Source: Stentor roeselii
Lineage: Eukaryota > Ciliophora > Heterotrichea > Heterotrichida > Stentoridae
DNA length: 64,000 nt
Reading direction: 5' to 3'
NCBI GenBank assembly: GCA_006503475.1
Contig: RSEH01000082.1
Coordinates: 1-64,000, forward strand
The position numbers and the translations under genes were made by a program. Under the pieces are notes generated by a model that worked only from the letters and a program-made list of their open reading frames with translations, searched no databases and was not told where the DNA came from. This document shows positions 1-11,926 of the stretch, piece by piece. The first letter of the stretch is position 1, and each line of letters starts with the position of its first letter.

Positions 1-960
1 ATTTTATCAACAGAGAAAACACTGGGCCGAATTGCTGGTTTAACAAATCAGATTTCACTTCATACCATTCTGAATATATTCCATTATCAAAGCCTCGTTG
101 ACTGTGCATTAAATAAACAGTGTTCATAAAAGCAAGTCCGAGTTTAAAAGTATTTATTTTATCTTGTGGCTGCTGAATTTCCTCATCAAATTCATTTAAA
201 TTATTTCTGAGATTATTTATTTTTATAATCAGGATAGAATATCTTCCACTCATAACAACATCTTCAACAATAGGGAATAGCTGCAAACTACTCTGTATTT
301 TTATGCTCCTAAAGTCAATTTTCCAATTAAAGCTGCTGTTTGAGCAAACTCGTTAAGTTTAATGTTTCCCCAGTAAAACTTTTTAGTAATTTAAGGCAGT
401 ATCACTCAAATACAAGTAAACTTCTGTTACTTAGAATATTTTCTGAACTTTTAACAATTTTTTTCTCATCCTTTCTTAAGTCTGAAGGTTTTTTCCAAAT
501 AAATTTTTAAAGTATGCTCAAATAGTCGTTAGTTCTGGAAGATGCTACTAGTAAATTCATTTTATTTTCTATATTTATAGGATTTTCAATACAGTCCATA
601 TATTTTTTGCATGCTTTTTCACAGTTTTCTAAATATATATTGAATTCCAAATATTGAGTTTGCTTCCGAGAATTGTAAAAAATTCCTAATTAAAATTAGA
701 GTTGTTATGCAAAAATTTTGTTTTGAAATGGAAATTATAAATTTCAGTGTCTCTATAGATTTGCATGATGTATTAAAAAAATAAGTTTCGCTTTTCAGGG
801 CTGAGCTTAATGATGAATTCAAAATTTTCGATTAGTAATTCTTAATTTATAATGTTGTTTGATATTTTCCTGATAAACTCAAATGCTTTTTTCAGATAAT
901 TTTCATTCTTTTTGTCCCTTATCAGCTCCATCAAGATATCACTCTCTTGAGGAATAAACT
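1..960 (-). pseudogene. decayed protein-coding gene, runs off left edge
   Basis: The minus strand reads like old coding sequence broken by stops and frame changes. The last 350 bases (about 350 down to 1) stay open for more than 110 codons, including a stretch reading SIQSSLQLFPIVEDVVMSGR and, further on, LAFMNTVYLMHSQRGFDNG. Upstream of it, other frames give coding-like pieces such as MELIRDKKNENYLKKAFEF near 930-870 and YLENCEKACKKYMDCIENP near 640-580. Stops and frame changes separate the pieces, and no 15-nt GT..AG intron joins them. I do not recognise the family. It is a relic of a host gene, or a living 3' part whose 5' half is lost; the gene continues past the left edge, so its state there is unknown. 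Confidence 0.5.
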
Positions 961-1359
961 ATCATATTCTTAATTAAAATTAACAAAAATAATATAAGTT
1001 AAGTTAAACCATTTTTATGTTACAATATAAAATAAAATTATCCTGTATGATCATCAGATGGCCTTCGCTTATTTTAATCAAAATCTCAAAATAAGGTTGA
1101 TTTTTATAATTAATTAAATAATTTTTCAAGTATTATATATTTCAATAATATCTTATTCAAACATGACGATATTAAAATAGATTCTTATCTTTCTTCTATA
1201 TCTCTAAATATTTTAAATTGATTTCTTTAAATGTTTTAGAAGTATATTTGATTCAAAGTATTTTATTACCAGATTCAAACAAAATCTATAAATACCTAAA
1301 TCTAAATTTTCAATCTCTTACAATTTATATATTAAACACTTCTAAATATATAAAATACT
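961..1359. other. AT-rich spacer, nothing recognised
   Basis: Very AT-rich with stops in all frames. It lies between the left-edge relic and the 3' end of the large surface-protein gene, so it probably holds the terminator of that gene. No RNA gene or repeat was seen. Confidence 0.5.
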
Positions 1360-4300
1360 CTATTTAGATAAACCACTTGGAGATCTAGCTTCAATTTTAG
1401 AAATATCTACACTCTGCAAATTTGGAGACTCTCCTTTAGTCTCTTCATTATTCGTAAAATAGTTATCTGAGAATAATTTGCAATTTTTCTCTAAAACTTG
1501 ACTATTCCCTTGATTTTGACAAGTTTCATTATTAAAATTCTCAGATAATTCTGAAATGCTTGATTTTTCAGATTTATTAACAGACTGATCAAAAGAAGTG
1601 AAACTATTCACATCAACAACCTTAGCATGTTTTCGTTTGCAGAGCTTCAAAGCAATTTTACTAGATAAAAGACTGACGCCATACAAGATGTTAAGTCCCC
1701 ATGCCACAGTGATGATTCTGGTTATGTATTTATTCACATTGAACGCTGAAATAGGGTTTTCAATGAGATACAACATCAAGACTATAGATGCTGCAAGTGC
1801 CAGAGCCTCATTGACCATCATGTAAATATTTGAGATGTTGTTTTTAAAGCATCGAGTAAAAATTATGTAAAAAAGCATCAACAAAGAAAAAATAAAAGAA
1901 ACCATCACTTGAATCATCCCTTCATCAACAAACACTGCAAAGCTAATCAAGAAAACTCTTCGAATCAAGTAAAGCAGGTAAAAAATCCAAAAAGGCATTC
2001 CATAATTCTTAAACTCATCGAAAATCACCCCAAACGAAATAATAAAATTTCCAATATTGTCCTCATCAACTTTACTTCTTTTAACCATAATAAATCCCAG
2101 CAATAAAACTCCAAATGACTGCAAAACCTAAATTTTCCTTACAATTAAAACAACTCCTAAAAAAAAATCAAAAATTTCAATGGAAGATGAAAATTCATTG
2201 AACTTAACAGAAAGTAATGACCCTAAAAATAACTCAAGAAAAGACTGTATCCAAAACTTGATAAAAATTCCATATTCAAACATATGTCTGACCTTTTTGA
2301 CATAAGGTTTGATCTTCTCACTGTAACTAGCTAACTTGATCAGTGCCATTAAAAAAATAAGGATAAGGGCAATGGAGAGGTTGACTCCTGTATTGATCAA
2401 CATGATATTGCTCTTAAATCCTAATCTTTTAAACTTTTCAGGAATCCTCGACCCTGAGTCTATTCCGATGCCTAAAGCGAAAATGTTAGGCATCATTGAC
2501 TGAACCCTCAAAGATGCCAAAAAAGCTGACAAGTCTTCAGGCAGGTCACAAGAATACAACGACAACGGGTAATACATTTCAGCTGTGCTTAAAAAACTGA
2601 AAAATGAAGTCGGGTCAAATGCTAAAAAACTTGAACCTAAAGCTGCTGAAAGTCCTGCTGATACTCCTTGCTTAGCAACAGTTTTCGCTGCTAATACCAG
2701 GACTTTCATATCATCATTTCCTCGAGGAAAGAGAATTGCTGTTAACTCAAAGTTGCTGAGTGATGAGTTGAAAATTGATTTTAAGGGACTCAAAATGATT
2801 AATTTTACCTTGGTTCCTTTTGAGATGACCTTAGGCAATTGAATCTCGATGATGTATTTAATAAGACTCGATTCTTTTAATGAAAAACTTGCAGCAGTAG
2901 ATTCGAGTGTCACGTTAATTACTTCTTTTTTCAATGATTCTGAGAGTTCTTCTGAAAACTCTAAACTTACCTCGTTTTCTGAAGTCACTTTCATCCAAGC
3001 CGTGAAGTTTCTTGGAATAAATGAGCAGAAGTTATCAGGATCGTAACCTTTTTTGCAAAGACATTTGAAATTCTGCTGATGAATTGCATTCTCGATGCAG
3101 CTGGTGCATTTTGATTGTGACTCGCAGGTTGAGCAGAGATCGGGGCAATTTTTACATTTTTTTGAATTTATGTCGAAGAACTGGTGTTGTGTGCAAATCA
3201 CACATTTTTCTATGGAGGGGTAACTGCCTATGTCGCAGAATATGCACTTTTTTTTGGTTGAATCGAAGTAGTAGTCAGTTCCACAGGCGACACAAGTGGA
3301 ATTTATTAATTCATAGTTTGCTTCGCATTCGATGCATTCACTGTAAAAACTTTCACAGATTTTGCAGTATGGGTCATTGCATTGAGTACATGAGAGAGTA
3401 CTTCTGCAGCTTGTATCACATATTTTATTGCATGGAAAACATTGCTTTTTATCGAAATCATAGTAAAAGTTTAATTTACATGAAGATAGACAGTCCGTCG
3501 AATTAGACACCTCACAAAAAGATTCTTCTAATGCCAGATTGTCAAAGTTATCAAATTCATTAAAAATAGCAAATAAGTAAAGAAATCCTTTAAAATAATC
3601 TTTGTTTTGATAACCAATCATCATTTGTGAATATATAGGTTCCTCATAAGGAAATGGTGAAAGTGAGACCAGTTTGTCCTGCTGATCATTTATCAAAATA
3701 GTTGATTCAGTATAGTTAATAAACCTGAACTTAATGACTAAATTATTCCAAGCTGAAATATTGACTTTGAAGTTGGATAAAAACGAATAAAAGTTTTTTC
3801 CAAGCATAATCGAAATGTTTACTTGCTGATTCACAAATGATAATAAAAAACTTAAATTTTTTCCTAGAGATTGAGTTAAAAATTTATCATTAGATTCAAA
3901 AGGAAACATCCAAAAGGCTAAAGAAAACTCATAATTCAGCAATGAAATATTTAAAGGCTGTGAAGGAAATTTCAGATAGTTTGAAACACCGTTAAAATAA
4001 ATTCCTCTTGATAAGAGTGAAGCAGGAGATTTGCTTTTTCTTCCTTGTGATTCAGAGCTTCCACTGTATTCGATTCCGATGTTATTAATTTGATCATTTT
4101 CAGGTAGTTTAAGCTCATCAAACTTTAGCTTAAATATACCTTGACTAGACTGTAATTTTTCACATTTTCCATCCTTGATTTCGAATCCAACTGTACAGTT
4201 ATTTCTACACATCTTAAAATTAAGTATTCTCAAGCAACTCAAACATTCATATGAATGAATCCCTGAACAAGTTAAACAATTTTTATGACAAGGCAAACAT

Positions 4301-7300
4301 AAATCGTTAGTCGAAACAAAGCCTTCATTGCAAATGCAAGTGTTATTGATAAGTGCGCTATTTTCAGGGCATTTGCATTTAAAATAACTGCTATTTACAA
4401 TCTTATCCTCAATAAATGTATTAAAACACTGACAAGTATTGTTAATCAATTCGGAAAAGTTTCCACATTTTGTGCAGTTTTTAACAGATATACTGCATTC
4501 AAGACAATTATAATCACAAGGTAAGCAGGTATTATTTACCATAACAAACCCTTGAAAGCAAACACAAGAATTATTGATAAGTGCACTATTTTCACTACAT
4601 CTACATTGAAAAGAACTAAAATTTCCAGCCTTATCTTCAACAAATCCTTGAAAGCACTGACAAGTATTATTAATGATTTCAGAAAAGTTTCCACATTTTG
4701 TACAATTTTTTGAATTAATGCTACACTGAAGACAATTATAATCACAATCATAGCAGTCCAAGTCATATTCCATATATTTCCTCTGCGCACATCCACAACT
4801 TGATTTCTCCAAAACATAGTCTTTCTCACAATTAAAGCACAATCCTTGAAACTCACTACAGTTCTTGCAATGTTTATCAAGACAAGGATTGCAATGCTTT
4901 TCCGTATTGCATCCATAGGAACAGTTGTTGCATGGTGAGCAGTTCGAATTATTAAAAAGAAACTCATCAAATTGACAGGTCGAGACACAGTTCGACTGAT
5001 TTGAAAGCGAACACCCTGGAACTGAAGGGGCAGTATATAGATATAAGTTGGAATAAGTATAAATTGAAAGCTGGTAAATGAATCCAGTGAAAGAATCATG
5101 TCCTCCTAAAATAATACTGCTGAGATCGTCTATAAGCCACTTATTCACTATACCAAAATTGCTTGATTTTCCATTTTCTTGAATAAGTAATGAGTTAGTC
5201 CTTGTCAAAGTTGTTTTAAACCCTAAGCTCAGCCTGACCCATTCATTTTTATACAATGAGGCGAAAGTACTAGAAAAAAAATCAAGAGTAACTTTGAACT
5301 CCGTAATATTAAATGAAAGACTTAAATTTGACTTCGTGAAAATCACCCCAGAATCCAAGATCTTTATATAAATCTCAACTATGAAATTACCAGGAAAAAC
5401 CATCTTTTCACTAGAAATTTGTTTTGATTCATTAAAAAACAGCCCTCGTTGAAAAACAGGAATCGGGTGATTTTTACTGAAAGTTGTGAAAAAATCTCCA
5501 ATTTCACCAAAAGTTTTTAAACTAATGTCATCTGTGAAATTTCTGATAGGCTTGTTGAATTTAACATATAAAGCCTTGTTATATTTCCTTGTACACTTGG
5601 TGCTTAAAATAGATTGAATATATCCCAAAGGACACTCATCTAAGCAGAGCCCATCAGCTAAAAATTTAGAACCATTGCAGACAAGACAATCAACAACAAA
5701 CATTCCAAAACACTCAAGACAAGCAGAATTACAACATTTTCTGTTATTTGAAAAAATAAGGTCATCTAAACAAAAGCTGTTATTTGATATTGTATTATCA
5801 GATCCTGCACTTGTATTCAATTCGGTGCAGTTAGAGGTGAAACTAGTGCAGTTCTGGCAGTCAGCATATTTGCACACGTTGCATCTTCCCCATTCAGCAC
5901 AACCTTCAGTGCAGCTTTTATGACATTCTTCATTCACCCCCTTCACAGAATTATAATAAAATCCAAAATCGACTGATAAGGCACAGTTTTCATTGAGACT
6001 GCTGATGCAAAAGTTTAAACTGTTTATTGTTAAAATGAAAGGCGAGTTCCAAATCGCAAGTTTAAAAATGAAGCCGATTAAATTCTGAGCTCCTTTTCCG
6101 ATATAAACTATTGTTGGAGAGTTAAAGTGAACTTGGCCTTTTAGGGAAAGCATCTGCTCGTTTAATGAATTTTGAATTAGGATAGCATTGCTTGTTTTTG
6201 AGACTGGGTCGAAATTTAGAATGAGAGAAACTAGCTTCCAAGTGTTTGAAGCGGAATTAGTCCCCAAAAAGCTTCGACAAAATACGGAATAACCGTCGGT
6301 AAAGCAGATCTTTCCTGATGCGTCTTGTTTCAGTGAGAGATAGTCACTCATCCAGATGGTTGAACTGTAACCAGCTGATGATGTAACTTTTGTCCAGAAA
6401 GCTAAAGTAAATTCGATGTTCAGGGATATTGGGATTATTGATTGAAGATATGAGGAACCATTAAAGAACATTCCTCTCCCCTTAACTGGCAAGGGATCAT
6501 CAATTTCAGGATTATTAAAAGGAGCGAAGGTTTCAATTTTTGAGCCAGACTGAAATATTCCTCCAATTTTCTCGTCGAAAGTTGTAAAGTTTACCACGAA
6601 TGAAGGAAGCGAAATAGAAGAAATCATAGGAAAAGTTGACTCATTAGCACAGATAGACTTGTTTGAAATCAATACTAAAGGTGAACTGCAATCAGTTCTA
6701 GAAAAGAAGTCATCATCGCAACTAGGAGACAAAGAAGTGTTAAAGCATTGTTCACATGTGCCATAATAGAACCCGAAGCAAGATTTGCAACTGTTGGAAT
6801 TACAATAAGAGTCCTTTTTGGTGCACAGAGCAACATCTGTGAAGTTCTGAGAAAGATAAACTGATAAAGTCAGGCCAGATGTCTGAACGAAAGTTGTTGA
6901 CTGACTTTTTATTGAATCCGAGCAAGCCTCACAAACATTTATCAGGTAGTCATAGTAGTACCCAAAGTCACAATTAGTAAACATGTATAACCTTGTGTAA
7001 AATAAATCTTGCTGATTGTTCATTGAAATTTCATATAAAAACCCTTCAAATCCTTTAGTTTTCTTACCAATTGTAAAATCAAGACCATTGATTTGAGGAA
7101 GGAAGTCATTGTAAGAAAAAAATGTGTATGCAGATGACGTAATTTCTGTATAACGATATATATAAATTTGTGAATAGGGCCTCAATTGAATAACTTTCAG
7201 TGATACAATGCTCCATTTATTGTAAGTTATTGCAATACAAAGACTTTTATTACTCATAGATTGAAAGACTCCATATAAATCTGTAGTGTTCAAGAGTAAC

Positions 7301-7776
7301 GATAAGCAAATAGAACCTTTCGAAACACTGAGATTTAAATAGTACTTTTCAAGATCTGAAACTTCAAATATAGTCCCCTCTGTCATGGGCTTTAAAGTCA
7401 ATCCCAGGTAAACATTCGGCGCCAAGATCCATGATTTTTTACTCACAATGAAATCTCCAGTTCTAAAGTAAAATCCTCGGTCTTTAGTAAAAATCGGAAA
7501 ACTCGCTTGCCCAGAGTAAAAACTTGACTCAAGACTGAATCCTCCCATTTCTTTCACTGAAAAATCCCAATAGTCAAAGAACTTCAAAGAAAATAAATTC
7601 ACTGAAGAATTCGAGTCTTTCTCACAACTGGAATTTGCTTCGATGTACCCTGTTGGACATATCTGAACACATGTGATGTTCAAGTAGTTTATAGTAGAAT
7701 TGCAAGGGCAAGGTAATGTAAAACAAGAATTGAGAGAATTCACGACGGGTAAACTCAGAAGAAAAAGACCCAGCAT
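1360..7776 (-). CDS. giant cysteine-rich surface protein with LamG-like modules and seven-helix tail
   Basis: The spliced protein is about 2133 aa. It joins two reading frames across a 15-nt intron that contains an in-frame TAG. A signal peptide (MLGLFLLSLPVVNSLNS) opens the protein. Several beta-sandwich, LamG/concanavalin-like stretches follow, each preceding a cysteine-rich block (furin/EGF-like CxxC spacing, many NxS/T sequons). After the last cysteine block comes a domain of about 120 aa, then seven hydrophobic helices from about residue 1770 on, and a polar cytoplasmic tail rich in Ser and Asn. This architecture is common in ciliates: a large extracellular Cys-rich array on a polytopic anchor. 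It should sit at the plasma membrane as an adhesion or sensory protein; that role is inferred. The start is the first ATG and is followed directly by the signal peptide. Genes of this type are often multicopy. Confidence 0.85.
2128..2142 (-). other. 15-nt spliceosomal intron
   Basis: On the minus strand this reads GTAAGGAAAATTTAG, with an in-frame TAG at its end. Removing it keeps the frame and fuses the long ectodomain to the remaining membrane helices (GVVLI then VLQSFGVLLLG inside one hydrophobic segment). Confidence 0.9.
4291..4746 (-). repeat. tandem 228-bp in-frame duplication of an EGF-like unit
   Basis: Two adjacent 76-codon units (4519-4746 and 4291-4518) encode near-identical Cys-rich modules, each beginning CDYNCL(Q/E)CSI and containing ENSALINN(S/T)C. 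The reading frame is kept, so this is a recent unequal-crossover type expansion of the ectodomain. Confidence 0.85.
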
Positions 7777-7899
7777 TTATAACCTTTGGTTAAATGGCTG
7801 GAAATTAGATTCAAAAGTTTGATAGGGTTAAAGGGTCTTTTAGGTGAATTGGATGAGTTTGGCTTATGGTTAATTTTTTTCGATTTTGGATCAGTTTTA

Positions 7900-8800
7900 T
7901 TATGGGAAAAGATCGTAGAGGAAATTCAGAGAGACGAATTTTTTTTCCGGACTTGTTAAACTGTTTTAATCATTTGAGCTCCTCACTCGAAAGTACATTA
8001 GGTAGTTTATTGTAATGGCTTATTCACTCTGTCAAATTATTTTGATTAGGGTCAGCACCTTGATTTAGGAAGTATTTGAGATTTTTATCGTAATAGTTTA
8101 ATAACTATACAATGTTTATAATTTCAGTAGGATAATCATCTTTATCTTCATTTTCAATTAATCTCGGTTCGAGTAGAGATCAAAGACCTTTTTTATATCG
8201 TTTTGGTTGTTCTCTAACTTTGGTCAATTTTAATGCGTGTTAGTAACAGTTGAAGAATTTAATTAATTATATTTAAATTATTATATTGATAATCATTCTA
8301 GCTAATTACATGAATCAATAGTATATCTCTTGAAAATTTTCTCTTATCATTGTCTAGCTAGGTAATTATCCGTCAGTTAAAATGTTTTCGGCATATAATC
8401 GTAACAAGAGAGGCCAATAAGAGACGGTTTAGGCATGCTTTTCTTTTCCTCCTTTATTCTATTCATCAATTGCTTCACCTTCTTATTGATTTTTAATCAT
8501 ATCTTCGTGATTCTCCTATTTAACCTAAAAAATTTACCTTGAAAATAAAATCTTCAGTATATTTTAATTATGAGTTGTTTGAGTTTCTATGTCAGTCTGT
8601 GATTTTTTTATAATTCTAATCTTTTAATTATTCTTATTTAAAGGCGATCGGCTTCATCAATATCTTTGAGCCCTTGCCAAGTATTATTTCTTTAGAAATT
8701 ATGCTTTCATTAAACCCTATTTCAAAATCTTGCAGTTTTATATTCTAGAAATGCAGTGATTTCTTTAAATTTCTTGAAACGAAGAAGAATAATAATTTCT
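7900..8800 (-). pseudogene. relic of an ankyrin-repeat-like gene
   Basis: On the minus strand short coding-like pieces survive between stops. The clearest is YYDKNLKYFLNQGADPNQNN near 8105-8045, with the typical ankyrin hairpin GADPN. HYNKLPNVLSSEELK follows near 8010-7965, and NTWQGLKDIDEADRL lies upstream near 8690-8640. Stops and frame changes are too many for a living gene and no intron explains them. It lies just upstream of the giant surface-protein gene and is unrelated to it. The ends are approximate. Confidence 0.5.
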
Positions 8801-9405
8801 TTGTTTTGAAAATCGGTAGAAAAATGATTTATATTTTTACCTTTAAATAGTTTTAATAGGGTAGTCAATAATTTCAGCTTAGCTTGATTATAATGAAGTG
8901 TCTGAACTTTTAAATTTAATTTTCTTTTCCTTTTTACTTAAATGAACTTTAATAACAATTATCTGACTTTTTATTGTCTTACTGATTTAATAAAGTTTAA
9001 TGTTTGACCTTTGTAGTTTACTTTGAAGGATTAATTTATATTAGTATTTCAATGTTAAAGACTCAATATCAATATAAATCAGATTTGCGTAGAGGCTACC
9101 ACTTAAGTTTTACAATTTTGAGCTTTATAATATTAGGATATATAGTAGAATGGTTTGTGAAGCTACCTCTAACTAAGTACTTTTAATTAAGTTGAGGATT
9201 TTTTTTATATGAGAATTAGATAAAATAAGGCTTACATTAATAATAAAAATTTCGAATTCTAAAAGATTTATATGATTTTAAGTCAACAGCTTTGATTCAT
9301 TCCAAAAATTTTAATTTCTGTTTGATTCTTAACTGCTAAATAGAGAGTTTTTCATCATTTCCAGCAATAAAGTTCCCTACAAAAATCACTGCAAATCTTA
9401 TAAAA
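8801..9405. other. AT-rich spacer upstream of the peptidase gene
   Basis: No convincing coding sequence. The only open stretch, 9004-9186 on the plus strand (60 codons), has no family features. The promoter of the peptidase gene must lie near the right end. Confidence 0.45.
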
Positions 9406-10814
9406 ATGAACCCTGACAACTTAAGAACTTACATCAGCAAGCATATCGATGAATCATTAATTCCCTGCCTAATGTCCTTCGTGCGCATTCCCAATCTCTC
9501 ACCAGATTTCGACCAAGATTGGGAATCAAACGGTCATATGCTATCAGCAATGAACCTGATAATAAACTAGATTCCTTAAAACTTCAAGGATTTTCCCACA
9601 GGGTGTTAAAACTGACTGGCAAGCCATGGCTTTTCTTCGGAAGTCTGGAAGCAACCGATGCTTCTTTGCCAACAGTCTTGATGTACGGACATTTCGACAA
9701 GCAGCCTCATATGGAAGGGTGGTCCGAAGGACTGGGCCCGACGTGTCCAGTGATCAGAGGCAGCAGACTCTACGGCCGAGGAACCACTGACGACGGGTAC
9801 GCCCTGCCAACCTCCGCCTTGATATTAAAAGCCTTGCAAGACCACTCAATCCCTCACGGCAAAATAGTCCTCATCGGTGAAAACGAAGAAGAAAGTGATA
9901 ACAGCAGCTTAGTTGAATATATCAACATCCTAAAGCCTGAAATAGGAAATGTTGACATTGTTGTTTGTTTTGATGCAGCGATTCTTACATATGACCGACT
10001 TTGGACCACTACTAGTCTGAGAGGAATAATGAATCTCGATCTTACTGTAAAGGTTTCAAAAGCTCCAGTTTATTCAGCTGAAGGAATCGTTCCCTGTCCA
10101 TTCAGAGTCTTGCGCATTTTGATTAACAGGGTGGAAGACGAGCAGACTGGCCGCATCTTGATCCCTGAACTGCACTCGAGGATCCAGCCTCAGAACTATA
10201 TCGAAAAGGCCGAAACAGTGGCAGTCATCGGAAAAGCTCTTCACGAACTCATCCCACTTGAAGCAGGGGTCGGGACTGTCACTGATGATTTGGTTCAGAT
10301 GTACATTCAAAACACTTTTACACCTACTCTGGTTGTCACTGGCATTCAAGGCATTCCTAGCATTAAAAAAGCTGTCAATGTTGTCATTCCTGAAATCACG
10401 GCAAGACTTTCAATACGGGTACCCCCCGGAGTTGATTCGGTTTCTGCCTTGGAAGCTGTTAAGAAAGAACTATTAAGAGACCCTCCTTATAATTGTTCGG
10501 TGAAGGTTGAGGCATCTAGACCAGATGATGGCTGGGCTCAAAAACCGAATCGACCTTGGCTTGATCAGGCACTTGACCTTGCTTCTGAGAAGTTCTTTGG
10601 GAAGACTGCTTTGAAACTTGGGGATGGAGGCACTATTCCTTTTATTGAATTCTTGGATCAGACTTTTCCTTCTGCACAGTTTGTGGTAACTGGATTACTT
10701 GGAACTGATAGCAATGCTCATAGTGCTGATGAAAATTTAGATATTCCTTATTTGAAAAATCTCACTTGTTGCATGGTTGAAGTGTTTAAGTTAATCGATA
10801 ATAATAGGATTTAA
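9406..10814 (+). CDS. M20-family metallopeptidase (dipeptidase-like) with one frame break
   Basis: A cytosolic di-zinc peptidase of the M20 carnosinase/CNDP-like group, expected to hydrolyse dipeptides. Visible family residues are the metal His in MYGHFDKQP, the bridging Asp in LYGRGTTDDG, the catalytic Glu pair in GENEEES, the Asp in CFDAAI and the C-terminal His in DSNAHSADE. From ATG 9406 the N-terminus reads MNPDNLRTYISKHIDESLIP and on to AMNLIIN, then hits TAG at 9568. The rest of the enzyme continues in the -1 frame from CTA at 9567 (LDSLKLQGF). No 15- or 16-nt intron can bridge this. Both sides fit the family, where a Trp usually follows the helix, so a loss of about 4 nt is likely. 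It may be a real lesion, an allele or an assembly error; the rest is intact. About 468 aa in total. Confidence 0.75.
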
Positions 10815-11926
10815 CTGGGATTAGAAAGTTAGGTTATTGAGATTAGCTTGTTTTATTAGTAGGAATCTTTAGAAGTGAAATCTGAGTATTTAACATGTTA
10901 TCACAAGAGATAAATTTCAAGGTAGTAATTAAATCATTAACTTTGGATAAATTACTGAAAAATCATTAAGTACTTTAATAGCAGGGTAAAACTTTGGATA
11001 AATATTAGATTATATTTTATGTCTTCAATCTTAAGCATTCTTATTAAACTATAAATATAAAAAATAATCCCAATAGATGAAATTTTGATTTTGTATACTT
11101 TAACAAATCAATGCAGAGACCATAATCATAGAGTCCACAACCTATAATTATTCTTCAGAGTATTATGTTTATTATTACTGAATTTTTAGGATCACTCGCT
11201 CTCCTATCTCGTAATTTTTGACAGAGTAGTTAAATTTTAATCAGAGCTGGCCCGCGAATATTAAAAAATCGAATTTTGTGATATATGAATCTATATTCAT
11301 AATATTGCAAGACCAATGAATATGTGATTAAGGTCTTTAAAAATTTTTGTTTGGATCAAGTTCCTATTTCTTATGTATATTAAAAAATTCTTTCATTAAG
11401 TTTGAATATCAAATCTATCATTTCAAGGAATTTATGAATCCGCTGATTGATAAATTAGACTTCAAATACGCAAAATATAACATATCAAATAGGTCTATTT
11501 ATCTATGCCTTTCTATCTTAATCCTACAAGTTCTTCGAATAACAAAATCAATAATAATATAGACTTAAAGGAAGGTTAAGAAAGATCATAATCTGAATTA
11601 ATCAAATCTTTAGGGCTCTAAAACTACTTCCACTGAATAATTAGACAAAACATAAATCTTAAGTTCCATATTACCCAAGGTGGTTTCAAAACAAAAATTT
11701 CAAATTTCATCCTAACCCAATTCGAATATCACCTAAAGCCTCTTAATTCTAATAATTTAAAGTAAATCCTAAAATAAAATCTTTAATATTCTCTCTAGAC
11801 CAACTTATAAATTTTATCGAAGTCTGAATCTAAATCCTTAGTTAAAATTATTAACCTTATATATACTTATATTTGGTGAATTATATCTAAATAACTATCA
11901 GATATGGTTATAAATATCAAAAAAAC
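10815..11926. other. 1.1-kb AT-rich spacer
   Basis: No gene was recognised. An open frame at 11347-11562 (71 codons) has no family features. A short coding-like piece on the minus strand near 11690-11610 (TLGNMELKIYVLSNYSVEVV) may be a gene remnant but is too short to name. Confidence 0.4.

Noticed and set aside
8160-8185. tRNA T-arm-like GGTTCGAGT
   Set aside because: No matching acceptor or anticodon arms around it; it lies inside the ankyrin-like relic.
9533-9547. 15-nt GT..AG segment in the peptidase as an intron
   Set aside because: It does not fix the frame, starts GTCA rather than GTAA, and removal spoils the family-like NGHMLSAMNL.
9533-9570. 38-nt intron in the M20 peptidase
   Set aside because: It would restore the frame, but every other intron here is 15 nt and it would remove a helix that fits the family.
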